DNA of 64,000 nt from Astatotilapia calliptera (taxonomy: Eukaryota > Chordata > Actinopteri > Cichliformes > Cichlidae), in assembly GCF_900246225.1 (NCBI RefSeq), contig NC_039306.1:25663877-25727876 (forward strand), read 5' to 3'. How positions within the stretch are numbered: the stretch's first letter is position 1; every line of letters begins with the position of its first letter. Below are positions 23,040 through 35,456 of this stretch, one piece after another. The position numbers and the translations under genes were made by a program. The notes beneath the pieces are model-generated. The model was not told where the DNA came from. It saw only the letters and a list, made by a program, of their open reading frames with translations, and ran no database searches.

Positions 23040-23535
23040 ACACCCATGGAAATAAACTGTTATTGTGAGCCTTGATGAGTGCCAGGCAAGGTTAGGGGTG
23101 GCTGGGCTCAGGTATGTTAAGACATACTTACGTGTTTATTTTGCTGCAAAGCAAGGCTCAGTCTCACTCGAGCAATCAAGGAGGTGGTTAACTTGATTGA
23201 GATTTGTGGGTACGAGGCTGCTGCTTTTTAACCCAAAAGTCTTTTTTTCCCTCATCTAGTAATGTGCGTGAATTTTGGGAAATGTGTGCTTTTATAGTGA
23301 GCGTTAGATGAGTAGATCAGTAGTTCTGCCGCACGTGCATGCTAAGTATATAGCTAGAGATAGCAGTGAGTGCTAGTATTCTGTGCCCGTGCAATACTCA
23401 TTTAATGTCTGATCCATTTTGGACACTAAAAATGGAGAAAGGGGGGAAAAAATGAAATGGACCAATTCACGAGGCTATTTTCTGTCTGGGAGCTAACCAG
23501 CATTGACTTAAATCACTGATCCTGAATAATGCATT

Positions 23536-24045
23536 CAGTTAGGACCCATAGGTATTTGGACAATAACAGGATTTTTGTAATTTTGACTTTGTATGGCATC
23601 AGAGTGAATATGAATGAAGACTCAAGATGTGATGGAAATGCAGACTTTCAGCTTCAATTCAAGAGTTTTAACAAAAGTAGTGCATTAACTGTTGATTGTC
23701 AAGCAGGTTTATAGCAGGTGAGTCCTGTTCCCTCATTATTTGAAGATAAGTTGGACAGAAAAAAAATCTGGAGTTGCTTACAATTGTTGAACTTGTTTTT
23801 GAGGTGAAGCACCTTCACCACATGTAGTCAAGTTAAGAAGATTCTTGAGGAGGCCGGCATGTCATCATCCAAGTCTACAATCAAGACACACCTTCGTGAA
23901 TGAAGTGAACTACACAGAGTTTACAACAAGGTGCAAACTGCTGATCACACTCGAGAACAGGAAGGTCGGATTAGATTTTGCCAGAAAACGTGTAAGAGAG
24001 CCTGCACTGTTTCTGGATAGGTGAAGCAAAATTTAAGCTGTACCA
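23536..24045. mobile_element. Tc1-like transposon, left part, truncated
   Basis: Starts with CAGTTAGGACCCATAGGTAT, the terminal sequence of a Tc1-like family widespread in fish (usual form CAGTTAGG-CCATA-ATATTTGGACA). The recognisable body follows (TGCAGACTTTCAGCTT, then a TTCAAGAGTTTTAACAAAA block), then transposase-like scraps in several frames, ending in a DFARKRVREPALF stretch that matches the KFAREH region of the helix-turn-helix/catalytic boundary. The copy stops near a T-run at 24,048 without the catalytic half or a right terminal repeat. The internal deletions leave no frame longer than about 60 codons. Dead element. Confidence 0.75.
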
Positions 24046-27000
24046 GTTTTTTTTTTTTTTACTGTCCTAAATAAGTGGTTTTCTGTACATCTGCAAGAGA
24101 GGTGAGATGAAGAAAATAGGGGTGTGCATGTGGGGAAAATGGTAAGATATTCTATTAACACATATTGATGTGTTTATGTGCTATAAGTGTGGGCACTGTG
24201 CATATCGAAACAGAGCAGTGGTGGTAGGAGACACATTAACAAACACTTTACTCAAATGTTAGTCTGTGACACACTGACCAGCGATTAAGAAGAGATGCTG
24301 CATATCGGCTGCTCTCTGAACAAAGTGCAACAATACAGTGACACATTTTCTCAAGTGATGGCTTTTCCTCACACGCTCTTAACCAAATACACTTAAAGCA
24401 TACAGCCTGCTCCCACATTCTTAAACAGCCACAGAAACACATGCTTAATGTTTGTTTTCACGCTCTCTTTTACACACACACAATGGCTGATGGGGTTATT
24501 TGTGATGGAGGTGTGAGGCCCCGGACGGTGACATTCTGGCACTCTGTGTTTGCCCTGGCTGGTGCTCAGACACTGAGCAGAACACACACACTAGGCCATA
24601 GGCCAAGGCTGCTTGAGGCACCTTGCCTGGTGCATGGATATATATGCATGTTTGACTATACTGCTTTAGTGTGTGTTTGTGTGTGACTGTCACTGGCTCT
24701 TATCAGGACAGAGCACAACCAGCAGCACAGGGCTGCAGGGGTTATATGGGTGAGGTGGAGAAAAGACTGGCTGAATAATATCCATCTTTTTCTTTTCTTT
24801 CTTTTTTTTTTTTGCTTTGTATCGCTCCATCCTGGTGTATTAATCTGTTAGTAATATCTGTTTTCTCCTCTATGTACACTCCTTTTTTCCCTTTTCTCCC
24901 TCCTTTACCCATACTGTTCCTTCATGCAGATCCGTTTGTCTTTCTTTACTTGCTCATCTGTTGCAATACCTAATTTCCCTTTTTATTCTGTTGAATTCCT
25001 CTCTCCACCTCAGTGCACCATGTAGCTCATAGCTGAACTTGCATAAACACACCCCCACATGTGAGTTTCTGCTCAGTATGAGGAGACGTGCCTAAGCCAT
25101 ATTTAATAAAATATAAACAATGCTGTGAAGAGGGAGCAAATAAATTAGGAAATGGGTGGAGGTGGAATGCAATATCCCTCATGCAGTTCTCCAAAACAAT
25201 GCAGCACTTTCAATTGTGCATATATTTCACCAGAGACAAACCAAAGGCAGACTAGAGGTGCTGTAATTGAGACCAGATGCAAACAGAACGAGTAGAGGGG
25301 GGAAAATGTAAAGAAACAGAGACAAGGGCAGGGAGTTAAACAGAGAAAGTCTGGCTGTAACGAGCAGCAGATTACATTCAGAGTGACGCAATTTATTTTC
25401 CAAATGCTCTCCAAAGTTGGAGGGAAGGAAGGGAGAGGGAGGGAAAGACGGGGAACATGGAGAGGAAGTGGAGGCGATGGGCTGAAGTAACCACAGCTTC
25501 TTTGCCAGATGGAGCATCGTCAGACCATGACCGTCCAATGTTTAACTCTTGGTTTGGTTTGGTAGCAGTGCACCTTCTTTAGCTTTTCAAACAGCTTCAG
25601 TCCTCTAGCTCTTCTGTTTGTTTTTTGTTTTTTTTTCTTTGTGAGGCTCCCGAGGAAACTTCCAACAGTTAGTAACCGCATTTTGCCCCTCAGGGAAATC
25701 AGTGTGAGATTGTATCAGGTGTTTTGGTAGATTCTCTCATACATCCATGGTCATCCAATTCAGCCCTTCATTAAAGTTGCAGCACTCTGCATGTGTGTGT
25801 TGTTCTAGTTTTCCTAGTTCCTAGCGTCCTAATCATAGTGTTGGAAATGAGGCTCTGCTCTGGGTGTTACTGTATTTGGACGATTGGTCACATACAGTAA
25901 GATCCATACATCCCAGATGCTTAATCTTTGCCTGTCTGTGGCTGTTTTTAGTCGTAACATTCCCAAATCCCAGCTTTTTTTTCTTCTTCCCCCTAATGTT
26001 CTTTCAGGATCTCTGCTCAAAGCTTCCATTATGACTTCTGCACTGCGTTGCACCATCCATCAGGCTCAGTAGAAGCGGGGAGGCTGGGTGGACTTTCGTG
26101 TAGTAGACAACTGCACAAAGACAGTTTTATTCATGGAAGAGGGAGAAGTTTAGCAAATGCAGCTTGTGTTAAGCGAGTATTAATAGCACGTTATTGGTGT
26201 ATTTGGTTGAAAAGTCTTCATCCTCATACGACATTGAGAAAATGTGAAGAATTCTCTCCTTGATGTAATTCGCCGACAGACGACAAAGCACACTGATGCT
26301 GCAGGTATCACCCCAGCTGTGCTAGCACACCAGCTGCAGCACTGAATACAATACAAGTGAAAGCTAAATGAAGAGTAGGTGTGAAGTAAAGATTCACAGG
26401 AATGGACACATAGGCACACTCATAGGAATATGACATGATAGATGCACAGGGGTTTGCAGCACGCGTGGATTAGTGTTTGTCTTTGTGCCAGTGTGTTTCT
26501 TTGTGTCAGTCACATGTCCCAGTGGTTCAATTATTCAGGCTGTGTTAAATCTTCATTTCCGCAGCCCTCACAGCCAGCCTGCCTAATGGTGAACACAGAT
26601 GAATATTGCATTTTCGCCATCAACCCCTGCGTGTGTCAAAGACAGGATAGAAGAAATAAATACAGAGTCACTGAAGGAAGGAGATGTCAGCAGTTGGAGT
26701 AGTAACACAGTAAAGTGAGCTGAAGGAAAAGCAAACTCCGAAGTGCAGGCAGATCAGAAAAGGAGAGCGATTGTGATTGAGAAACGCTAACTGCCTGCTG
26801 GGATGGAGAGGCATAGAGAAAGAGAGGCCGGAAATAAAATCCGGTAGCGTGCTGAGTCGCCCAGTCTCACAAGACCAGCTAACTGTGTCTGTCATGTTGG
26901 GCTTTTCACTGTGCTGTTTTAGTAAAGTGGCTCTCACTGATTTTTATTCCAGCCTCCATTTCATGACACTATTGCACTCCTATAGAAACTCAAGATGGAC

Positions 27001-28934
27001 AGTGATGCACTTACATACAAGCTTCAGAAAGATGGAGAGTTATTTTTTTAACCTTTTGAACCTTGACGTTATTTTAAAACACAAAGCTCTATAAATAAAG
27101 AATATGTTTATGTATATTAATTTTTTTAATCTCCTAGCTGCTTTTGCATGCCATCCTTACTTCAGCAGCAGGGTTGTTAACCTACCTTTTCTTTGAAAAT
27201 TGGCCTAAGGGGAGGTTGTTCGCACAGTGCTCTTTGTTCCATTGTTATGGATCTGATTAGAAGCACTGATCAAGTCCTCACCCTTGCTGGCATCAAAATA
27301 CGTGGGGGGAAATCACATAAAATCATATAAAAACAAAGTGTAGAATTCATGTAGTTTGATTTAAGACTACGATAGTCAGACGTCATTAGATCTGAAGTAA
27401 ACCTTCACCTTATGCTGCCAGTTTTACATGATTCAGCACATTTTGGGGGTGGAAACATTTCTTTGACGATTTGATTAGTTACATATGTGAGCTAAAAGAC
27501 AAATGTAATTGTTTTGACTTTTCTCTTTAATTTTGACTGATTTATTAGACTTGTTTTATACTATTTTACCCTTTTAAGGAATGTGCAGAAAGTGTGTTGG
27601 TACACTGTTCAGTTCCAAATTTATCAGCAGACCTTTGCACTTTGGATTCTTAATGACCAGCTTCTTTAAGATCATAAATGTGTAAATCATGGTAACAAAG
27701 CTGATCAGGGTTAATCATTAAGGGAATCTGCAAACAAAATTAGAAATGAGATAATATTGGTCTGCTCATCCACTTAATCTGGAAAACAAAAGTCAGTTTT
27801 AGTCTATCCTTTTGCTGAATTATGGTGCTGTCTTCAGAGAAGAGGCATGAGGCAGGAGACAGGAGAGCGTATCTACCTCTAAAATCAAAGCTTGTCTTTG
27901 AAAAGCTGAAAAGCACAAGGTTTGATTGCTGCTGACATATCTGGGTTAGAATGATAACGGGGTGCCAAGCGCCCCCACCCCTCCCCCTCTACTCTATGAA
28001 AATCCATAAGGAGAAAAAAAAATAAAGGATGTGCTCTCAAAAAAATATTCACACATTCTTGCTTTTTATTGTTTTATGGCATACTGCGCCATGTGTGTCG
28101 AGGGGATAAACTGTGTAGGTTTGGCAGCTTTCTTGTAAGTCAAGGATGAGGGATTAGGAGATGAAATCAACATGTATGTTTGCTTGGGTGTTACATCAAA
28201 GCAGTCTGAGTGTGCGTGTGTTTGCACAGCATAGGAGGATCATGTATGTAGGTAGGTTCAGTCAAGCATCTGCTCTGTGAGACTTTGATAATCCATGTTG
28301 AATTACATTTATATCACACATTCTCTGGCATCTCACTTTAAATTAAACTCTCCATTCTCTGCTCCTTCATTCCTCTGCGCTCATCCCCTTATTTCCCTCT
28401 CTCTCAGTCTTCCTCCCTACATCGCTGCTCTGCTAAGAAAGCAGGGCGTGGGCAGACAATCTCATAGTCCCTTTCAAGGTTCAAAGTCCCTTTTCTTCCT
28501 CTGCTTCCCTCGCTCCTGCTCTGTTCTACATGTTGCTGCCTTATTAAGTTGTTCCACTCTTTCCCCCACAGTCTCTCTCCCTCCCTCCCCCCCACAGTAG
28601 GTGTCTGTCTGGTCACAGAACATCTTTCTGGTTTCTGCCTGCTAATAAGCTCGCATCAACTTTGTGTGCACACGTGCTTCCGCATATGAACCACACCCTG
28701 CAGCTTATGGAGATGTTCCGTTTTATTCACTTTTAATAATACTTGCACCTCTGGGTGTCATATATTACATGTGTTGTAGTAATTGTATCATTGTGTACTT
28801 AATGGCTTGTAGATTTAAGGCTTAATATGCCTGTGCACTCTCCTTCTGGTCTTTATATTCAGACCTAATGGATCTTATGTTTTTTCCTTACTAGTATGAG
28901 TCCAAAGTCCAAAACTAGTACATGCACAAAGACA

Positions 28935-29088
<154 letters not shown>

Positions 29089-31937
29089 CATTTAAAGAAG
29101 CACATGGCTGCAAGCCAGCTGCTACACAGAAGACAAGGGAGCAAGAGACTATGTGGTCCTTGAAATGACAATATGATGTATGACATGTCATGGCATGGTG
29201 TTACGTGGCTTACATCAATTAAGGAATGAGCTTCAATTAACAATGTGGTTTAAATTCCCCCAAATCTCATTTAAAAAGCTGTTTCTTAAACCTGAAAACC
29301 ATTCATATGTCTTTAAATGATCAGTTATTAAGCATTAAACAATTCATGTAGATGAAAAGAACAATGTAGTCTAATCAGTAACCACCGCAGTATATTATAG
29401 TACTGTTATCACATTTCCACCCGTAGAATCTTTTGTAAGTGATTCTGTTGTTGATTTGGCGTCATCGTACTGCACTGTTGATGTTTAATTTTACCACCTG
29501 TGTTCTGTTTTGTGTCTGGGTATTTATCTTTCTGGAACATAACGATGCTGTATGGCTGTATATGATCTTTGGTGGCACAGATATTAAAACGCTGAAATTC
29601 CAGCTGCAAATACAGTTAAACGGATAATATAACAATGTGACTGTGGTTTATGTTTTAATTATTCAGCATTACGTATTAGTTGACTGGAGGTGGGTGGCCC
29701 TCAACAAAGGTTACTTGTTTAAGATGTTAACCTTCAGTTTTAATGGTGCAATTTTCACACTGCTAAAATGTGTGATCCACCCAGTGCTATTTATTAATGT
29801 ATAGTGGATTGAACTAAAGGATAAATGGGACTCTGAAGTTCAAGGCTGCAGCTCTTTGGTTTGCGATGTGAGACCTCTGTCAGAAACCCTGGGGGCCATG
29901 TCGACAGCCGGCAGGGGGGTGGGCGTCCAACACTCTCCATATACCCTTTTGTCTGCCCCCCTCGTGACTGACACACATGGACACACTTACATGCACACAT
30001 ACACACTGTCCCTGTTATTTTACCAGTGTGCCCCCCCTCAGCTCCTGTGTGACCATCTATGCCATCTCATCTCTCCCCCGGGTTCCCCATATCGCTTTAC
30101 TTCATAATTTAGCGTGTTATTTTTTCTCCTCCCTGATCTATAGTCCCCACATCACAGAGGCAGCTAATTAATTATGGATGGATGCAGGGGGTGGGGGCTA
30201 AGAGAGACTAGGGGGGGCTTTAAAAAAACGACCAGACATCCACCTCATTACATATGCGCAGTGTTTTTGGAGCTTTATTAATTTATATCTTGTCAGGCTA
30301 TGCCACAGCCTTCAGAACTCTTTTGGCTTTTTAATACAGTTATTTATTTATATAGCGCCGCACACTGACTTTTGCCTTCATCCTCCCACTCTGCGCTCGC
30401 TTTCTTTTTCTCTCCTTTCACACCACCCCGTCGAAGTCTTGATTTTAATCTCTCACCTTCAACATATCTGCATGAACACACAGACATGCGCACTTTCCTG
30501 CCGACTGTCTCATTATCTGCTCTTGGCGGATGTTAAAAGGTGTTTTGCTCACCTGCAAGAAGAGATTATCTCCTTTCCCTGCCGAACACTGGTTTTATTA
30601 ATTTTTTTCTCTCGTATATTTTCTCATTTGGTGTGGTAGACGTAGCGTGTAAATATCAGAGCACTGAAAATGAAGGAATTTATTAGATTGAGCTGGAACT
30701 GGAATGGCAGTTTGAGTACTTGCACTCAAAACTTACTTCTGCAGTAGCATTTTTTAATGACCCCGTCTTTATTAAATACAATTAAATTAAATATTACCGT
30801 CTATATAATTATATATTCCTTTACTGTAAAAGAGTGGTGGGACTAGCCTCAGGCAGCAAAGCTAACAGGGGCCTTTGAGGGAAAACAAATACAAAGAGGT
30901 GAGGAAAGCCCTCCGGCTACTTTAACAGAAGCTGCAGACTTGGACTTCAGCCATCAAAAAACACACACACTTTGCAACATCGACACTCGTTGTTATTCTC
31001 AAAAACACAGGTACATGCTCCTAGAGCACAGTCCAGTCAGTGTGGGAGGATTTGACATTGTCATAATTAGTACAGTCAGAAGAAAAGAGTTAAATTTGGC
31101 AAAGGGGTTTTCTGTTACACTATCTACATCTGTTGTTTTTAAAAATACTTATAAAGATGTCAGAATGCAAAGACAGTCATCAAAATCTTAAGATTGAGCA
31201 GATGTTTTTGTGCTGTGTTCTCTTTTGGAGAAACCATCTGTGGCGCGCATTCCTTCAGGCATCTTTTCCACTTCACGGGCGCATGCGACTTTACCGTGGT
31301 TACACTACAGTGAGATTAAGTGATCCTTATGATGAAGCGAGCTGCTGTTCTGTGCAAACAGTTCCTGGTGTGAAGCATTTATGTGTAAAGACGAACTCAA
31401 ATCAGCCTTCGATCATCTATTGAATAAAATTTGCAAATGCAACATAAAACATGTGTGCAGGTAGGTACAAAAAGACTGCAGATGCTTACATTTTTTACAT
31501 GTCATATCTAGCCAATAAAGCCACAGTATCCGCCTTCACAGATGAATTGAAGTTCGAGAAGTCAGGAAAAGGAAGGAAATAAAGGAAAAAAAAAAAAGAT
31601 CTCTTTCAGCTTCAAACGAATCCCCCCCAGTGAAATATTGTTTCGGTGCACCCTGCACTTTGTAGCCCTAATGCAAGCTTTGAACTGTTTTGGCACCTGT
31701 CACAAAAACTGATGGAATAGTTTTTCCTTGCAGAGCACTTTCTTCTTTATCCTGCTCTCTTTCCCACAATGTCCTGTTTTTCCTGCCTTCTACCTCCTTT
31801 CTCTTTTTCTCCCGGAACTCCTTTCCATTGTGTCTCGAAAGCACCATCAGCTTGTATTTGAACAAAGTACTTAATTGAATTTTCTTCTATTTTTCTGCAT
31901 TGACACCCTTAAAATGCCCAAAGAGGAAAAAAGTTGT

Positions 31938-31939
<2 letters not shown>

Positions 31940-31978
<39 letters not shown>

Positions 31979-31992
31979 GTTATTATTATTAT
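31940..31992. repeat. (ATT)n trinucleotide array
   Basis: About 17 ATT units over 53 bp with one G interruption at 31,979. Confidence 0.95.
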
Positions 31993-33711
31993 ATTTTAAC
32001 CTATTAAATAATTGTTTTGCTTTTTATTAGAATTTAATACAGAAGACTGAAAGAAGCAAAGGGCAGTATAATGACGACTGGTAGAAAAAACGTTCTGCTG
32101 ACACAAATTCAATAGACGGATAAATAAAACATTGGCTAGCTGCAGCTTGTCCTACAGGCTATGTTAGCTTCTAACACATTGGCTTCTACTAGTTAGCTTT
32201 AACAGCAGGATACTGAAACCTTTCCTTTTCTCTCTTGTGGCTCCCTGGACAATGCAAGCCCACGGCTTTTGACATGAGCATTTCTTCCCCCTCTGAAGCA
32301 GACTTCAAACCGCATCATCTCTCTCCTCTTTCTGCCGCTCGCTCTGTCTCTACCCTTCCATCAATTTTCAAGTGTTTTCAGATACTCTAGGCAGTTAATT
32401 AAGTAGGACATTGTCATGGGGCTTGGGTACATGGTGTGGATGATGCTGGATGAATGTGTGATAAAGAGATCGAAGTGATGCAGAGGGATTCAGGCATTCT
32501 ACCTGAATATTTGTCATTTCCTGATTCTTGTATTATTTTTCTTTTTATTTCCTTTTGATCCCTCTTTATTCAGTCTTCATATCCTTTTTTTCTCCTTTCC
32601 TTTTTTCCTTTGCTTCTCTTACTACTCAGCTTTCTTTTCCTGATGCTCGCTCCCCAGTTAAACTGGTTCCTCTGGTTCTTGCTGTTTCCTTTCTTTCCTC
32701 TCCTTTCTTTCCTCCATTCCCTACTTCACTCCCTCCTTCTACACCATCCATTTTCCCTGCACACCAATCTTCCCCACACCCGCCGCCTTCTTCCTAGTTG
32801 ATTATACATCAGGTCTTCAGCAACCCGCTTCTTCCTACTATAGTATTCCCCTCTCTCATTATGTGTTGTTCATGTGTTTGTGTGTGATCAGACACACAAG
32901 GCCAGGGCTAAGCAGGCTAATGAACAAACTCCAGCATTGTGTTCAGGCCCTGGGGACATGCTGTAGCTTCTAATGTATAATAGCTACAGCTAGAGGAGGG
33001 GAAAGAAAAAATCACTGACAGTGAGCCAGCTATCTGCTTAAAGAAACAACAAGAAGTGAAGGAGAGGCTGTGTATTGTGAATATTTTACAAGGATCTGGT
33101 CAGTGCTTTCCTTTCCCCTTAGTGTATCTTATTCTTGCCTTTGGACTTGTCAGCGTGAGTGTGTTGCTCTGTAGAGCTGCACTATCTTGCTGCTACTATG
33201 AAATCTAAAATGAATACTTTTAGAGGAACACTCTGAATCTTAATCCATTGTTTTAGGGCCTTTTATCCTTCTGAAAGAAGTCCAGTTTGCATTCTCTATC
33301 TGCACATGTCTCTTATAATTTGAGTTACTTTACAGTGTCTCTAGGTTGTAAAATTTGTGATTTGTCAGCACTGATCTGGTTTATTATCCTTTTGGCTCAA
33401 GAGGCAGAGTACGGGGTGGGATGGTTCCACCCAAGTTTTAAGTCATGTTTTTTAGGATCTGTCACCCACCCTCCTGCTCTTTCTCTGGCTCTCATTCTAA
33501 CTGTTGACAGGATCTGCATCAGTGCCAGATCGTGGCATGAACACTCTAATGACTTCATTTCTTCCAGCACATGCACAAATGCATATCTAGGGAACATTAC
33601 ATACTGAGCAGACTGCCCAATCTACTTCTTGTTCAGCAAACACATGCGACCATACTTAATTAGTCCAATTGCATATTGAGAAACCTATTTGTCTTACACA
33701 TCTATGGAAGG

Positions 33712-33737
33712 ACACACACACACACACACACACACAC
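33712..33737. repeat. (AC)13 microsatellite
   Basis: A perfect 26-bp AC/CA array, about 630 bp before the IPT2 exon. Confidence 0.95.
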
Positions 33738-34365
33738 CCTCTGGGGTTGTGTACTGCAGTGATGTAAGCCAGTGGATGGGCTACTTCCAGATGATCCAAA
33801 CAAGACATTCAGCTCTGGCCAATATCACCGTGAGAGCGTGCGCACACACTCACACAGACAGGCTGAACACAAGTTCATGAGCTCATTACTCCATTCCACA
33901 CATGGATATAATACGCTGGAGCGCATCCTCGTGCCAAAACAATGTTACACCATTGTGATGCGAGTAATTTTACTTGGTAGATAATAGTTTATGAGCTATA
34001 GACAAAAAGCTTTTTGCTCTAATGTTGTTGTACAGCATTAATCTGGTGCAAGGCCAGCAGGAGTGTTGCACAAGCATACAGCACGTGAACAGTGCATCAC
34101 AGCGCGACTCTAGACTAGAGCGTGTTATGGGAAATCTGGCATGAAGGCAAATACGGTACGCAAGCCTCGGCCTTCTTGCCTCTTCAGCTGTTAACAGCAA
34201 ACAAATGATATATTTTGTCATCCCAGCTCTTATCTTGCTGTTATTCACTTCTTGTTTGCATGCCTTTCTGACTTTGTGGAATTATCTGACTCTCTTTATT
34301 CTTTAACGGTCTTGTCTTGGGTGTAAAAGTTAAGCATTTATTTTCCCCACATTTGTTTTTCACAG

Positions 34366-34566
34366 GATTGCCCTCAGATTCTGCCGTCAACCCAGATATA
34401 CATCCCTGTCGGGGTAACAAAGCCAATCACCTTAGCTGCAAAGAACCTGCCACAGCCCCAGTCTGGACAGAGAAACTATGAGTGCGTCTTCCACATCCAG
34501 GGGGAGATCCACAATGTGCCTGCACTGCGATTCAACAGCACCTCCATCCAGTGCCAGAAAACTGCG
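34366..34566 (+). CDS. plxna1: plexin A1 exon, window exon 6: IPT2
   Basis: Codes for residues 199-265 exactly (67 codons, phase 0 at both ends). It contains the last PSI2 cysteine (Cys200, DCPQILPSTQIYIPVGV) and most of IPT2, with the block AAKNLPQPQSGQRNYECVF that is conserved in all class A plexins. Asn255 (NST) is a glycosylation sequon. The acceptor is TTTTTCACAG. The donor is GTTAGT, usable but with T at +3. This is the longest exon in the window and the only one symmetric 0-0, so skipping it would keep the frame. That would remove IPT2, and I know of no isoform that does this. Confidence 0.94.
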
Positions 34567-35384
34567 GTTAGTATGGAGAGATTGAATGTATTTATTTTAT
34601 GCAATCAAGCTGAATGAAGCGATGTTAATGGTGAAAAACAAAGCAGGTGTTGTGATGTACACTAACAGTTTGAAAGGGGGGGGGGGGATTTCTGTCGCTC
34701 ACTTGTAAAATAAAAGCAGCCAAAATTCCTGAACACTGAACAGGGCAAGAACTGCACACAGAGTAGAAGGATAACCATTAAGCACTGTTACTTTTGACCT
34801 AATCAATGCAACTAGGTATCTAAATCATGCTCCCAGTGCGGGCATTGACTTGGCCAAGGTTAAATAATGGTCTCCTACAGGTAATGGCTATCTAGACACT
34901 AATGTGCTCATTGTCCTGATAGATGTCGTGCATTACTTGGACACTAGCATAGTCTTGATCAAAATAAATGATGTAATACTATAGAATTGATAGTTAGCAA
35001 TTAGATATTGTGACGGCAAGTGTTTACATTTGAATTAATACAAATTTATAATGAGGCATTTCCTGTTCTGGTCCAGATCATAACAGATTGTCATGGCTGA
35101 TGTGTAATATATAAATTATTGATCAGGTACGATGGTCAGCCATAGTGTTTTGTTTTTTCCCCCCAATGCTTCTGTTATTTATTTATTTTTTTTATTTATT
35201 CATGGCTTTGTCTGATAGGGGTGAGTGGTTAGTTGGTTGGTGTCTTCCAGATTAAAGCAGTCTAAAGGAGTATTTTGTTTCTTTGCAGAAGTTTTTAATA
35301 AGTGTAGAGCGTTTGCTGGTAGGTTGAAGTGTTTCTGCGTGTAGGCCCATGCCTGTCCAATGTGTTGAAATGTGGTTGTGTGTT

Positions 35385-35405
35385 TATATTTTTATATATA
35401 TATAA

Positions 35406-35453
<48 letters not shown>
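35385..35453. repeat. TA tract followed by (TG)21 microsatellite
   Basis: A 26-bp TA-rich tract running into a perfect TG array (35,411-35,453). The TA part melts easily and the TG part can form Z-DNA. Confidence 0.95.

Positions 35454-35456
<3 letters not shown>

Noticed and set aside
30336..30360. TTTATTTATATAGCGCC-type fragments here and near 43,104
   Set aside because: The motif is common in fish repeats but only 15-20 bp are recognisable at each place, too little to call an element.
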